Below, piece after piece: positions 54,457 to 63,717 of a DNA stretch of 64,000 nt (its first letter is position 1; each line of letters begins with the position of its first letter). A program made the translations under genes and the position numbers. Origin of the DNA: Polaribacter aestuariivivens (lineage in GTDB: Bacteria; Bacteroidota; Bacteroidia; Flavobacteriales; Flavobacteriaceae); NCBI RefSeq assembly GCF_005885675.1, contig NZ_VANR01000006.1, positions 1-64,000 on the forward strand, read 5' to 3'. The notes under the pieces were generated by a model that had not been told where the DNA came from, searched no databases, and worked only from the letters and a program-made list of their open reading frames with translations.

Positions 54457-56052
54457 TTAATTTGCTGTAAAATGTGAGTTTACTAATTTTAGTAAACTTT
54501 CCACATCTGGCATGTTGGCAACCTGTACTTCTTCAAAATGTTTTCTTGCTTCTTTTGCTGTAGTTTCACCAATACAAAAGGCAATTTTATCAGTATTGTT
54601 TTCTTTGAGATAACTCTGAATTCCTGAAGGACTGTAAAACAAAACTCCTGAAATATCATCATCTATTTTTACAGAACTCAACATTGTTTTGTAAGCTTCT
54701 ACTTCATTTACAGTAATATCATTCATTTTTAAATATGCTGGTAAAATATCTAATCTTACATCACTACAGAAATAGGTTACTTCTTTACTTTCTAATTCTT
54801 TTGATAGATATTCAGCTAATTTTTTTGCGTTTTTTGCTACATACTTAACTTTGCCTATTCTATTTTCAATTAATTTTTTGGTTCTTCTACCAACACAAAA
54901 TATATTCTTAAAATTTATTTCATCTTTTGTAAAAGAATTTAAAATAGCCTCTACTCCATTTTGACTTGTAATTACAACATTCTCATGAGAATCTTTCATC
55001 ACTTTTGCTGGAATTCTATTAAAACGAATTTTTATAAAATCGCTGTCTTCAACTCCAATTGAGTTTGATAAAATTTTCTTTTGAATTTCTGACAATTTCT
55101 TTGTAGAGTATATTTTATGTTTTATTGGAGATTCTCCTTCAATATCTTCAAGAATTAGCTCTTTTCCTCCTCTATTGATTATATAATCTGCACAATCTTT
55201 TGCTAAATATTTGTGGCTTCCTAATTTTGCAGTTTTGTTAACCGTTAATTTTTTTGAACCATCTTTTTTTAATAAAACACCTTTAAAATTTATTTCTTCG
55301 GTTTTTGCATCAACATAAGCCAAAGCTCCAATTGGTGCTGTACAACCACCTTCTAATAATCTTAAAAATTCACGCTCAATACCAACACAAACTTTTGTTT
55401 CGTGATGATTTAATTGTTCGCAAGCGTCTAAAACATAATCGTCTTTTTCTAAGGCAGCAATCATAACTGTACCTTGTCCTGGTGCAGAAATCATCCAAGA
55501 TAAATCCACAGATGTTGTTGGTCTTATTTTTAAACGCTCTAAACCTGCTGCTGCAAAAATTGCTCCGTTCCAAGTTTCGCTGTCTTCTAATTTTTTTAAG
55601 CGTGTATTTACATTTCCTCTTAAATCTTCAACTTTGTGAGTTGGATAACGATTTAACCACATTGCTTTTCTTCGTAAACTTCCTGTAGCAATAATACCAT
55701 TTGGTTGTCCGAAAAATTCTTCTGTATCTTTTAAAACTAAAATATCGTTGTAATTTCCTCTTTTTAAAACTGCTGCTTGTACAATTCCTTTTGGTAAAGA
55801 AGTTGGCACATCTTTTAAGGAGTGAACTGCAATATCAATATCGCCATTTAACATTGCAATATCTAAGTTTTTGGTAAAAACACCTGTAATACCCAATTCA
55901 TACAAAGGTTTATCTAAAACAATATCACCCATAGATTTTATAGGAACAATTACAGATTCGTAGCCCAATTCTGTTAATTCTTTGCGTACTTTATTAGCTT
56001 GCCAAAGCGCTAATTGGCTGTCGCGAGTTCCTATTCTTATTATTTTTTGCAT
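54457..56052 (-). CDS. hemCD: HemC-HemD fusion: hydroxymethylbilane synthase and uroporphyrinogen-III synthase
   Basis: A 531-residue bifunctional protein. Residues 1-300 are HemC: RIGTRDSQLALWQANKV, AVHSLKDVPT, and Cys237 (LLEGGCTAPIGALA) carrying the dipyrromethane cofactor. Residues about 310-531 match HemD (ENVVITSQNGVEAILNSF, then FYSPSGIQSYL). Fusion of these two consecutive steps avoids release of the unstable hydroxymethylbilane. No separate hemD is present. It lies 8 bases after hemA. Confidence 0.93.
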   Translation of the reverse strand: MQKIIRIGTRDSQLALWQANKVRKELTELGYESVIVPIKSMGDIVLDKPLYELGITGVFTKNLDIAMLNGDIDIAVHSLKDVPTSLPKGIVQAAVLKRGNYNDILVLKDTEEFFGQPNGIIATGSLRRKAMWLNRYPTHKVEDLRGNVNTRLKKLEDSETWNGAIFAAAGLERLKIRPTTSVDLSWMISAPGQGTVMIAALEKDDYVLDACEQLNHHETKVCVGIEREFLRLLEGGCTAPIGALAYVDAKTEEINFKGVLLKKDGSKKLTVNKTAKLGSHKYLAKDCADYIINRGGKELILEDIEGESPIKHKIYSTKKLSEIQKKILSNSIGVEDSDFIKIRFNRIPAKVMKDSHENVVITSQNGVEAILNSFTKDEINFKNIFCVGRRTKKLIENRIGKVKYVAKNAKKLAEYLSKELESKEVTYFCSDVRLDILPAYLKMNDITVNEVEAYKTMLSSVKIDDDISGVLFYSPSGIQSYLKENNTDKIAFCIGETTAKEARKHFEEVQVANMPDVESLLKLVNSHFTAN

Positions 56053-56060
56053 GTTTTTGG

Positions 56061-57296
56061 TTATGATTGAAACACTTTTTGAATAACATCTATACTTTCT
56101 GAAACTGAAGTGTTTTCATCTTTTAAATGTTTTACAAATTGTGTCGTAATTTTTTGAATTAATCGTGAAGTTAAAATTTCTGCTTGATCTTCATCAAAAT
56201 TAGATATTTTCTTTTTCTGAAAATTAATTTCATCATTCTTTATATTTTCTAAAGAACTTTTAAGTGCAGCAATAGCTGGTGTAAATCTTCTGTGATTTAA
56301 CCAATCGTTAAATTCTGCTTTATGAATTTCTATAATTTTTTCTGCAAGAGGTACTTCTGCTAAACGAACAGCTAACGTTTCGTGTGTGATTTTCGATAAT
56401 TCATCAACATTTACTAAAGATACATTATTAAAGTCTTGTACATCATGTGCCACATTTTCTGGCATTGATAAATCTAAAATTAAAATCTCTTTATTTTCTG
56501 ATAGATGGTTTTTAGTAATTGTTGGTTTTTCTGCGCCTGTGGAAACAATTAAAATATCTGCATTTGCTACCTCTTCAGATAAGTTTTCTATCACAGATTT
56601 TCTTATAGATTTATGTTCTTTAACAAACTCGGTTGCTTTTTCTTCAGTTCTATTAACTAAACAAACTTGCTTGTTTTTCGTATATTCTGCTAAATTTTTG
56701 CAAGTATGTTTTCCCATTTTACCTAAACCAAACACTAAAATATTTTTAGTATTGTAATTGGGTACGTTTTTAATAATATATTGAACAGCTGCATAAGAAA
56801 CAGAAGTCGTTCCAGAGCTTAATTTTGTACTGTTTTTTACTTTTTTACTTGCCTGTAAAACACTATTTACCAAACGCTCTATATACGCATTTGTAGTTTT
56901 TAATTTTTTTGATAACTTGAAAGATTGCCTTAATTGACCTACAATTTCATAGTCACCTAAAATTTGACTATCTAAACCTGTACCAATTCTGTATAAATGA
57001 CTGATAGCTTGTTGGTCTTGAAATACATTTGAAATTTCAGCAAACTCTTTTGAAGTACCTTCAGAAAATTCACATAATAGCTCAATTAATAAACAAGGCC
57101 TATTTGCAAAACCAAAAATTTCTGTTCTGTTACATGTTGAAATTATAAAAACGCCAGAAACTCCTTTTAATTTTGCAGATTTTAAAAGTGCTATTTGGTT
57201 TTCTTTAGATACAGAAAACTTACCACGCGTTTCTGCGTCTGCTTTTTTATAACTTACACCAATATTGTAAAAGTGCTCTTGCCCTAATTCTTTCAT
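56061..57296 (-). CDS. hemA: glutamyl-tRNA reductase HemA
   Basis: First committed step of the C5 haem pathway: reduces glutamyl-tRNA to glutamate-1-semialdehyde with NADPH. The 411-residue protein shows the catalytic Cys55 in IISTCNRTEIFG, the NADPH-binding VFGLGKMGKHTCKNL and the dimerisation helices at the C-terminus. First gene of the minus-strand hem operon, divergent from an AraC-type regulator with 203 bases between; a -7-like box TACTTTTG lies at 57314-57321 (minus strand). Confidence 0.96.
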   Translation of the reverse strand: MKELGQEHFYNIGVSYKKADAETRGKFSVSKENQIALLKSAKLKGVSGVFIISTCNRTEIFGFANRPCLLIELLCEFSEGTSKEFAEISNVFQDQQAISHLYRIGTGLDSQILGDYEIVGQLRQSFKLSKKLKTTNAYIERLVNSVLQASKKVKNSTKLSSGTTSVSYAAVQYIIKNVPNYNTKNILVFGLGKMGKHTCKNLAEYTKNKQVCLVNRTEEKATEFVKEHKSIRKSVIENLSEEVANADILIVSTGAEKPTITKNHLSENKEILILDLSMPENVAHDVQDFNNVSLVNVDELSKITHETLAVRLAEVPLAEKIIEIHKAEFNDWLNHRRFTPAIAALKSSLENIKNDEINFQKKKISNFDEDQAEILTSRLIQKITTQFVKHLKDENTSVSESIDVIQKVFQS

Positions 57297-57360
57297 AAAT
57301 TCTAAAGATGAAGCAAAAGTAAAAACTTAGCACATAAAAAAGTATCGCTAAAAGTACTTT

Positions 57361-57424
57361 AAATAACGATGTGTGTTTTTTAAATACTTTTTAATAGAAA
57401 GAAACCTAAAAATCGTTATTTTTG
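57361..57424. promoter_or_regulatory. inverted repeat and regulator promoter between hemA and the AraC gene
   Basis: A perfect 10-base inverted repeat (AAATAACGAT, 57361-57370, with ATCGTTATTT, 57412-57421) with 41 bases between. The right arm overlaps a -7-like TATTTTTG (57417-57424) that would serve the plus-strand AraC gene. It is a reasonable candidate operator for the divergent regulator; not proven. Confidence 0.45.
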
Positions 57425-57499
57425 TAGTGTTATTAAGGTTTTAATTATTTTTTATATAGAATGATTCTAAATAAAAAGAAAATAAATTTATAAGAATTT

Positions 57500-58384
57500 A
57501 TGTTTAAAAATGTCGGAGAAAGTTCTTTTGATGAAATAAACTTAGAAAAAGGTTTTTATGTACTTCATTTTCAGAATGAAAGCAAAAAAGTTGTTAGTTT
57601 TGAGAGGGAAATTGACAGTACTTTCATTCAAATGCATTTTTGTTTAAGAGGCGACTCTAAATTCTTGTTCAATAATGGTTCTTATACTTTTAATGTTTTT
57701 GACAATAGATCTATATTACTTTACAATCCGCAAAGAACATTGCCAATTAATTTAGAAATTCAACCAAAAACAACCTTGGTTTCCGTGTTAATTTCTATTG
57801 AAAAATTCCACTCTTTATTCTCTAAAGACTCTGGTTATATTCCTTTTTTAAGCAACGAAAATAGCAATCGGAAATTTTATGATGATACAGAAATAAAGCC
57901 AACTGTTGCAATTGTTTTACAACAAATTATCAACTCTAATATTAATAGTTCTATTCGTGAATTGTATGTAAAAGGTAAAATATATGAGTTGTTGAGTTTA
58001 CATTTTCAAAAAGAAGAAAATACAGGCGCAGAATATTGTCCGTTTTTAGTTGACGAACAAAATGTTTTAAAAATTAGAAAAGCGAAAGATATTATTATTT
58101 CAAGAATGGCAGAACCTCCAAGTTTGCAAGAATTGGCTACAGAAATTGGCTTGAATTTAAAAAAACTAAAAGAAGGTTTTAAACAAATTTATGGTGATAC
58201 TGTGTACAGTTTTTTATTTGATTACAAAATGGAACATGCTCGTAAACTACTAGAAAGCAATCAGTACAATGTAAATGAAGTAGGTGTACAAGTTGGTTAT
58301 AGTACTGCAAGTCATTTTATAGCTGCTTTTAAAAAGAAGTTTGGAACAACACCAAAAAAATATGTAATGAGTTTGAATAGTTAA
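57500..58384 (+). CDS. AraC family transcriptional regulator
   Basis: A 294-residue regulator with an N-terminal cupin-like ligand domain (about 1-170) and a C-terminal double HTH domain (about 195-290; IISRMAEPPSLQELATEIGL and NVNEVGVQVGYSTASHFIAA, then FKKKFGTTPKKYV). Placed divergently from the hem operon and before hemH, it is the likely regulator of haem synthesis here, an inference from context. The ligand is unknown. Confidence 0.92.
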   Translation: MFKNVGESSFDEINLEKGFYVLHFQNESKKVVSFEREIDSTFIQMHFCLRGDSKFLFNNGSYTFNVFDNRSILLYNPQRTLPINLEIQPKTTLVSVLISIEKFHSLFSKDSGYIPFLSNENSNRKFYDDTEIKPTVAIVLQQIINSNINSSIRELYVKGKIYELLSLHFQKEENTGAEYCPFLVDEQNVLKIRKAKDIIISRMAEPPSLQELATEIGLNLKKLKEGFKQIYGDTVYSFLFDYKMEHARKLLESNQYNVNEVGVQVGYSTASHFIAAFKKKFGTTPKKYVMSLNS

Positions 58385-58397
58385 AAGAAAAGAAATT

Positions 58398-58910
58398 TTG
58401 AAACAACTAACACATTACGACATCGAAAATTCACAACAAAAATTTCCAATTACTATTGTTTGTGATGCTATTAGAACACCAGAAAATATTGGTATGTGCT
58501 TTCGTATTTCTGAAAGCTTTGGGATAAAAAAAATTTATTTTCATAAAAATTCCCCTTCTGTAGAAAACAGAAAAGTTATAAATACTGCTAGAAATACGAT
58601 TCAACAAGTTGCACATAATTTTTATACTAATTTTGATGATTTAATACATCAATTAAAAAAAGAAGGCAATGCAATTGTAGGTATAGAAATTACTGATAAA
58701 AGCATCAATATTCAAGATTTTAAATTTAAAAATCACGAAAAAATCGTATTACTTTTAGGTAGTGAAAGAAATGGAATTGAAAATGTAAATTTAGTAGATT
58801 ACACAGTTTCAATACCAATGTATGGCAGGAATTCGAGTATGAACGTTATACATAGTTTGGCAATTACTTTATATGAAGTTACGAATCAATTAAAGAGCAA
58901 CAATAATTAA
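58398..58910 (+). CDS. SpoU/TrmH family RNA methyltransferase
   Basis: A 170-residue SPOUT methyltransferase: FPITIVCDAIRTPENIGMCF (motif 1), VLLLGSERNGIENVN (motif 2) and IPMYGRNSSMNVIHSLAITL (motif 3, knot). It probably 2'-O-methylates a tRNA or rRNA nucleotide. No ATG is available near the N-terminus; the frame starts at TTG, 13 bases after the AraC stop codon. Confidence 0.88.
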   Translation: MKQLTHYDIENSQQKFPITIVCDAIRTPENIGMCFRISESFGIKKIYFHKNSPSVENRKVINTARNTIQQVAHNFYTNFDDLIHQLKKEGNAIVGIEITDKSINIQDFKFKNHEKIVLLLGSERNGIENVNLVDYTVSIPMYGRNSSMNVIHSLAITLYEVTNQLKSNNN

Positions 58911-58940
58911 AAAAATTACTGAAATAAATTCAGCATAAAA

Positions 58941-59954
58941 ATGAAAGGAATATTATTAAACAATTTAGGATCACCAGATTCAACTGAAATAAAAGACGTA
59001 AAAACATATTTAGACGAATTTTTAATGGACGAACGTGTTATTGACATTCCTTATTGGAAACGTTACGTTTTAATAAAGGGAATTATTTTAAATTTTCGTC
59101 CTAAAAAATCTGCTGCAGCTTATAAAAAAATCTGGTGGGATGAGGGTTCTCCTTTAGTTGTAATCTCAGAACGTTTTACTGAAAAGATAAAACAAAAAAT
59201 AGATATTCCTGTAGAATTGGCAATGCGTTATGGCTCCATGTCTATGGAAAAAGGAATCAAAAATTTAATTGATAAAGGTGTTACAGAAATTATGTTAGTG
59301 CCTTTATATCCTCATTACGCAATGTCTTCTTACGAAACTGTGGTTGTAAAAGCAGAAGAAATTTTAGCAGAAAAATATCCTCATGTAAAATTAGATGTTT
59401 TACCTCCTTTTTACAATGAACCAGATTATATTAAAGTAATGAGCGATAACATTGCCAATCATTTAAAAGGTTTCGATTATGACCATATCTTATTTTCTTA
59501 TCACGGAATTCCAGAACGTCATATTAAAAAATCTGATCCAACTAATAGCCACTGTAAATTAGATGGTAGTTGTTGTGAACGCAATTCAGTTGCTCATCAC
59601 ACTTGTTATAGGCATCAATGCTTTGAAACCACAAAAGGAATTGTAAAATACTTAAATTTAAAAGAAGGCACTTGGAGCAACTCCTTTCAGTCTCGTTTAT
59701 TAAAAGATCCTTGGCTAAAACCTTACACAGATTTTGAGCTGGAGAAATTTCCAGAAATGGGTAAGAAAAAAGTAGCTGTAATTACACCTGCTTTTGTAGC
59801 AGATTGTTTAGAAACTTTAGAAGAAATTGCGATGGAAGGAAAAGAAGAATTTTTACTTGCTGGAGGAACCCATTACAAACATATTCCTTGTATGAACGAC
59901 AATGACGATTGGGTAGATGTAATGGTTTCGTGGATAAATGAATGGAAAGATTAG
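58941..59954 (+). CDS. hemH: ferrochelatase HemH
   Basis: Inserts iron into protoporphyrin IX. The 337-residue protein carries the catalytic motif FSYHGIPERH (His188) and the acid-containing helix FVADCLETLEE (Glu291). Between them is an insertion with five clustered cysteines (Cys205, 211, 212, 222, 227 in SHCKLDGSCCERNSVAHHTC and YRHQC), which might ligate a [2Fe-2S] cluster, as in some bacterial ferrochelatases; this is inference. Cotranscribed with the SpoU gene. Confidence 0.95.
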   Translation: MKGILLNNLGSPDSTEIKDVKTYLDEFLMDERVIDIPYWKRYVLIKGIILNFRPKKSAAAYKKIWWDEGSPLVVISERFTEKIKQKIDIPVELAMRYGSMSMEKGIKNLIDKGVTEIMLVPLYPHYAMSSYETVVVKAEEILAEKYPHVKLDVLPPFYNEPDYIKVMSDNIANHLKGFDYDHILFSYHGIPERHIKKSDPTNSHCKLDGSCCERNSVAHHTCYRHQCFETTKGIVKYLNLKEGTWSNSFQSRLLKDPWLKPYTDFELEKFPEMGKKKVAVITPAFVADCLETLEEIAMEGKEEFLLAGGTHYKHIPCMNDNDDWVDVMVSWINEWKD

Positions 59955-60287
59955 TAGGTTGTATTCAGTTGGCAGTTGGAGTTTTCAGTAGCAGTAGCAG
60001 TTGCAGTTGCAGTTGCTGTAAAAAAATTAAAAACTTTACGTTTTTACCAATTTACGAGAAATATTAGCAACTTTCAGTTGAAGTCGCAGTTTTCAACTTT
60101 AGAATATTAAATTTGATTATCAAGATCTAAACACAATTAATATAACAAATGTCAGGCTGAGCTTGTCGAAGTCTCAGTCTGCAGTTGGCTGTCGCAGTTT
60201 GCACGCTGTTCAGTTCGAGTGATTTCGATTTTTCATCGAAATTGTATCGAGAACAACTTTGAAACTTTGAAACTAAAATTATAAATT
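59955..60287. repeat. simple and dispersed repeats between hemH and hemJ
   Basis: No gene. From about 59967 to 60016 a degenerate GCAGTT/GCAGTA tandem repeat; at 60151-60176 the GTCAGGCTGAGCTTGTCGAA-type unit common in Flavobacteriaceae intergenic DNA; at 60213-60254 an imperfect palindrome (GTTCGAG ... ATTTCGAT, ATCGAAAT ... CGAGAAC). These are non-coding repeats; the palindrome could act as a terminator or protein site, but I cannot say which. Confidence 0.55.
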
Positions 60288-60884
60288 ATGGACTTTCTAT
60301 ACGTAAAAGCACTACACATCATCTTTGTAGTTACTTGGTTTGCTGGGTTATTTTACATTCCGCGTTTATTTATTTATCAAACAGAAGCAGAAAATAAATT
60401 AGAACCCGCAAAAAGCATTTTACAAACGCAATACAAATTAATGGCAAAACGCTTGTGGTACATTATTACATGGCCATCAGCAATTTTAGCAAGTATTTTT
60501 GCTTTTTGGATGTTGTATCAAAATCCTTATTACTTATCAGAATCTTGGATGTTGGTAAAACTAGCGTTTGTTTTAGCACTATACTTTTATCACGGATTTT
60601 GTCAAAACATATATAGCAAACTTCAAAGAGATATTTATAAATATTCCGCATTTAGATTGCGTATTTTTAATGAAGTTTCCACCATTATACTTTTTGCAGT
60701 CGTTTTTTTAGTAACCGTTAAAAGTGCTATCAATTGGATTTGGGGAGTTGTTGGAATTATTCTTTTTGGTATTTTAATGATGTTAGGAATTAAAGTTTAC
60801 AAGAAAATTAGAGAAAAAAAATCTTGGGACAAAGCTGAAAAAGAGGTTTTAGAAAGTGATGAAACAAAAAATTCAGAAATTTAA
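60288..60884 (+). CDS. hemJ: HemJ-like protoporphyrinogen IX oxidase (UPF0093)
   Basis: A 198-residue membrane protein with four helices, of the HemJ/UPF0093 family, often annotated as CopD family. The N-terminal motif [19 protein letters not shown] carries the essential His, and [17 protein letters not shown] the conserved Lys and the second His-containing helix. It would oxidise protoporphyrinogen IX to protoporphyrin IX, the step between HemF and HemH; no hemG or hemY is seen. Overlaps recR by 4 bases on the other strand. Confidence 0.85.
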   Translation: MDFLYVKALHIIFVVTWFAGLFYIPRLFIYQTEAENKLEPAKSILQTQYKLMAKRLWYIITWPSAILASIFAFWMLYQNPYYLSESWMLVKLAFVLALYFYHGFCQNIYSKLQRDIYKYSAFRLRIFNEVSTIILFAVVFLVTVKSAINWIWGVVGIILFGILMMLGIKVYKKIREKKSWDKAEKEVLESDETKNSEI

Positions 60885-61498
60885 CCTCTAATACTCTGCT
60901 CAAAAGGAATTCTATTTACAATACTTCTTCCTAAAGTAACTTCATCTGCATATTCCAATTCATCACCTACAGAAATTCCGCGTGCAATGGTTGATGTTGT
61001 GATATCAAATTTTTCTATTTGTTTAAATATATAAAAATTTGTTGTATCTCCTTCCATTGTTGAACTTAGGGCAAAAATCAATTCTTTAATTTCTCCCTTT
61101 TCAACTTTGTGTATTAAAGAATCAATTTGTAAATTTTGTGGACCAATTCCTTCAATAGGAGAAATTTTTCCACCTAAAACATGATACAATCCTTTAAATT
61201 GAGACGTACTTTCAATTGCCATTACATCACGAATGTCTTCAACCACACAAACAATTTCAGCATTTCTTTTTGGGTTTTGACAAATATCGCACAAAACAGT
61301 ATCTGAAATGTTATGACATTTTTCACACGTTTTTACATCATTTCTTAAATGCAATAAGGCTTCTGATAAATACTTAGTATTCTCTGTAGGTTGTTTTAAC
61401 AAATGTAAAACCAAACGTAATGCAGTTCGTTTACCAATTCCTGGTAAACGTGATACTTCATTTACGGCGTTTTCTAATAATTTTGATGAAAAATCCAT
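60881..61498 (-). CDS. recR: recombination protein RecR
   Basis: Component of the RecFOR pathway that loads RecA onto gapped DNA. The 205-residue protein has the HhH motif ([19 protein letters not shown]), a four-cysteine zinc finger ([16 protein letters not shown]) and a Toprim domain ([12 protein letters not shown], then [12 protein letters not shown]). The ATG at MDFSSKLL was preferred to a TTG three codons upstream. Confidence 0.96.
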   Translation of the reverse strand: MDFSSKLLENAVNEVSRLPGIGKRTALRLVLHLLKQPTENTKYLSEALLHLRNDVKTCEKCHNISDTVLCDICQNPKRNAEIVCVVEDIRDVMAIESTSQFKGLYHVLGGKISPIEGIGPQNLQIDSLIHKVEKGEIKELIFALSSTMEGDTTNFYIFKQIEKFDITTSTIARGISVGDELEYADEVTLGRSIVNRIPFEQSIRG

Positions 61499-61598
61499 AG
61501 TTTGCAAATTTAACTCATAAAAAAGAAAAGAATCAATAAAAAAGAAAAAAGACTGCTAAAAAACATATATTCGTACATCAAAAATTAAAATTGATTCA

Positions 61599-63032
61599 AT
61601 GCAACCACTTCATATTATCCTTTTAATAATAGCTTATTTTTCTGTACTTATTTTTATTTCTTATGTAACAGGAAAATCTGCCAATAACAAAACATTTTTT
61701 AAAGCAAACAATTCCTCTCCTTGGTATTTGGTAGCTTTTGGTATGATTGGAGCTTCACTTTCTGGAGTAACATTTATTTCAGTTCCAGGTTGGGTAGAAG
61801 CACAAAACATGAGCTATTTTCAAATGGTTTTGGGTTATGTAGTTGGTTATGCTGTAATTGGCTTGGTTTTATTACCTCTTTATTACAAGTTAAATTTAAC
61901 TTCGATTTACACTTATTTAGAAGATAGGTTTGGTAGATATTCATACAAAACTGGAGCTAGTTTTTTCTTACTTTCCAGAACTATTGGTGCTGCTTTTAGG
62001 TTGTTTTTAGTTGCAAATGTTTTACAAGTAATTTTATTTGACGCTTATGGTGTACCTTTTTGGGTTACAGTTTCCATTACCATTTTATTAATTTGGCTTT
62101 ATACATTTAAAGGAGGAATTAAAACCATTGTTTGGACAGATACCTTACAAACCCTATTCATGTTAATTGCAGTTGGTGTTTGTATTTACACGATTTCTAA
62201 TGAAATGGAAATTAGCAATATTTTCTCTTATGTTGCAGATAGTGAACTTTCTAAAACTTTCTTTTTTGAAGATGTAAGTAAAGCTAATTATTTTTGGAAA
62301 CAGTTTCTTTCTGGAGCTTTTATTGCTGTTGTTATGACAGGTTTAGATCAAGACATGATGCAAAAAAACTTAACTTGTAGAAACCTAAAAGATGCACAAA
62401 AAAACATGTTTTGGTTTACAATAGTTTTGGTGATTGTAAACTTTTTCTTTTTAGCGTTAGGAGTTTTATTAACAGATTACGCACAAAAAAACGGCATAGA
62501 TGCTCATAAAGATGAGCTTTTTCCAATCATAGCCACAAAAGGAACACTAGGTTTGGCAACTGCACTATTTTTTCTATTAGGATTAATTGCTGCTGCATAT
62601 TCAAGTGCAGATTCAGCTTTAACTTCTTTAACAACATCATTTAGTATTGATATTTTAGAAATTGATAAAAAACAAGATAAAAAAGCTCAAGAAAAAATTA
62701 GAAAAAAAACACACATTGTATTTTCTGTGCTTTTAGTACTCATTATTTTAATATTTAAGTATTTTATTGCAGATGAAAGTGTAATTGCCAATATTTTTAA
62801 AGCTGCAGGTTACACATATGGGCCATTATTGGGGTTGTATGCTTTTGGTTTGTTCACAAAGCTAAACGTAAAAGACAAAATGGTGCCTGCAATTTGCTTA
62901 GTTGCTCCAGTGCTAACTTTTATAATAAGTTATCACAGTTTAAAATTTTTACAATTTGATTTCGGGTTTTTTGTTTTGGTTCTCAATGGGTTTTTAACTT
63001 TTTTGGGTTTATATTTGTTTAAAAGAAAATAA
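61599..63032 (+). CDS. sodium:solute symporter (SSS family)
   Basis: A 477-residue protein with about 13 membrane helices typical of the SSS family: GMIGASLSGVTFISVPGWVE, TFKGGIKTIVWTDTLQTLF and AAAYSSADSALTSLTTSFSI (the sodium-binding helix). The solute cannot be told from sequence. Ends 2 bases before pdxH. Confidence 0.92.
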   Translation: MQPLHIILLIIAYFSVLIFISYVTGKSANNKTFFKANNSSPWYLVAFGMIGASLSGVTFISVPGWVEAQNMSYFQMVLGYVVGYAVIGLVLLPLYYKLNLTSIYTYLEDRFGRYSYKTGASFFLLSRTIGAAFRLFLVANVLQVILFDAYGVPFWVTVSITILLIWLYTFKGGIKTIVWTDTLQTLFMLIAVGVCIYTISNEMEISNIFSYVADSELSKTFFFEDVSKANYFWKQFLSGAFIAVVMTGLDQDMMQKNLTCRNLKDAQKNMFWFTIVLVIVNFFFLALGVLLTDYAQKNGIDAHKDELFPIIATKGTLGLATALFFLLGLIAAAYSSADSALTSLTTSFSIDILEIDKKQDKKAQEKIRKKTHIVFSVLLVLIILIFKYFIADESVIANIFKAAGYTYGPLLGLYAFGLFTKLNVKDKMVPAICLVAPVLTFIISYHSLKFLQFDFGFFVLVLNGFLTFLGLYLFKRK

Positions 63033-63034
63033 AA

Positions 63035-63682
63035 ATGCCAAAAGATTTAAGCAACTATCGTAAATCCTACGAAAAACAAGAGTTATTAGAAAGTAATTGT
63101 CCAGAAAACCCAATGGAACTGTTTCAAACTTGGTTTAGAAATGCAGATGAATCTGATGCTGTAGAAGAAACCAATGCTATGACAGTTGCTACTATTGGTA
63201 AAGATGGTTTTCCGAAAAGTAGAGTTGTTTTATTGAAAAAATTTACTTGGGAAGGCTTTATTTTTTATACAAATTATACTTCCGAAAAAGGAAAAGCGAT
63301 TGCTGATAATAACAACATTTGCTTGTCTTTCTTTTGGCCAGTTTTAGAACAACAAATCATCATAAAAGGAAAAGCTGAAAAACTAGCAGAAAACTTATCT
63401 GATGGTTATTTTGAATCAAGACCAGATGGAAGTAAATTAGGTGCTTGGGCTTCAAACCAAAGTAATGTTGTAGCTTCTAGAGACGAATTAGATGCTACTT
63501 TAAAAAACTTTGAGAAAAAATTTGAAAACAATGAAATACCAAGACCAAAACATTGGGGTGGCTATTTAGTAAAACCAATATCTATAGAATTTTGGCAAGG
63601 GAGACCAAATAGAATGCATGATAGAATTAGATATTCTTTACAAAAAGATTTTTCTTGGAAATTAGAAAGATTGGCACCATAA
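63035..63682 (+). CDS. pdxH: pyridoxamine 5'-phosphate oxidase PdxH
   Basis: FMN-dependent oxidase that makes pyridoxal 5'-phosphate from pyridoxamine or pyridoxine phosphate. The 215-residue protein shows the FMN-binding segment PKSRVVLLKKFTWEGFIFYT and NYTSEKGKAI, and the C-terminal signature EFWQGRPNRMHDRIRY. PLP is the cofactor of HemL in the nearby haem cluster, though no link is implied. Confidence 0.97.
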   Translation: MPKDLSNYRKSYEKQELLESNCPENPMELFQTWFRNADESDAVEETNAMTVATIGKDGFPKSRVVLLKKFTWEGFIFYTNYTSEKGKAIADNNNICLSFFWPVLEQQIIIKGKAEKLAENLSDGYFESRPDGSKLGAWASNQSNVVASRDELDATLKNFEKKFENNEIPRPKHWGGYLVKPISIEFWQGRPNRMHDRIRYSLQKDFSWKLERLAP

Positions 63683-63717
63683 ATTTTTATATTTACGCTT
63701 CAACAATTAAACTATAA

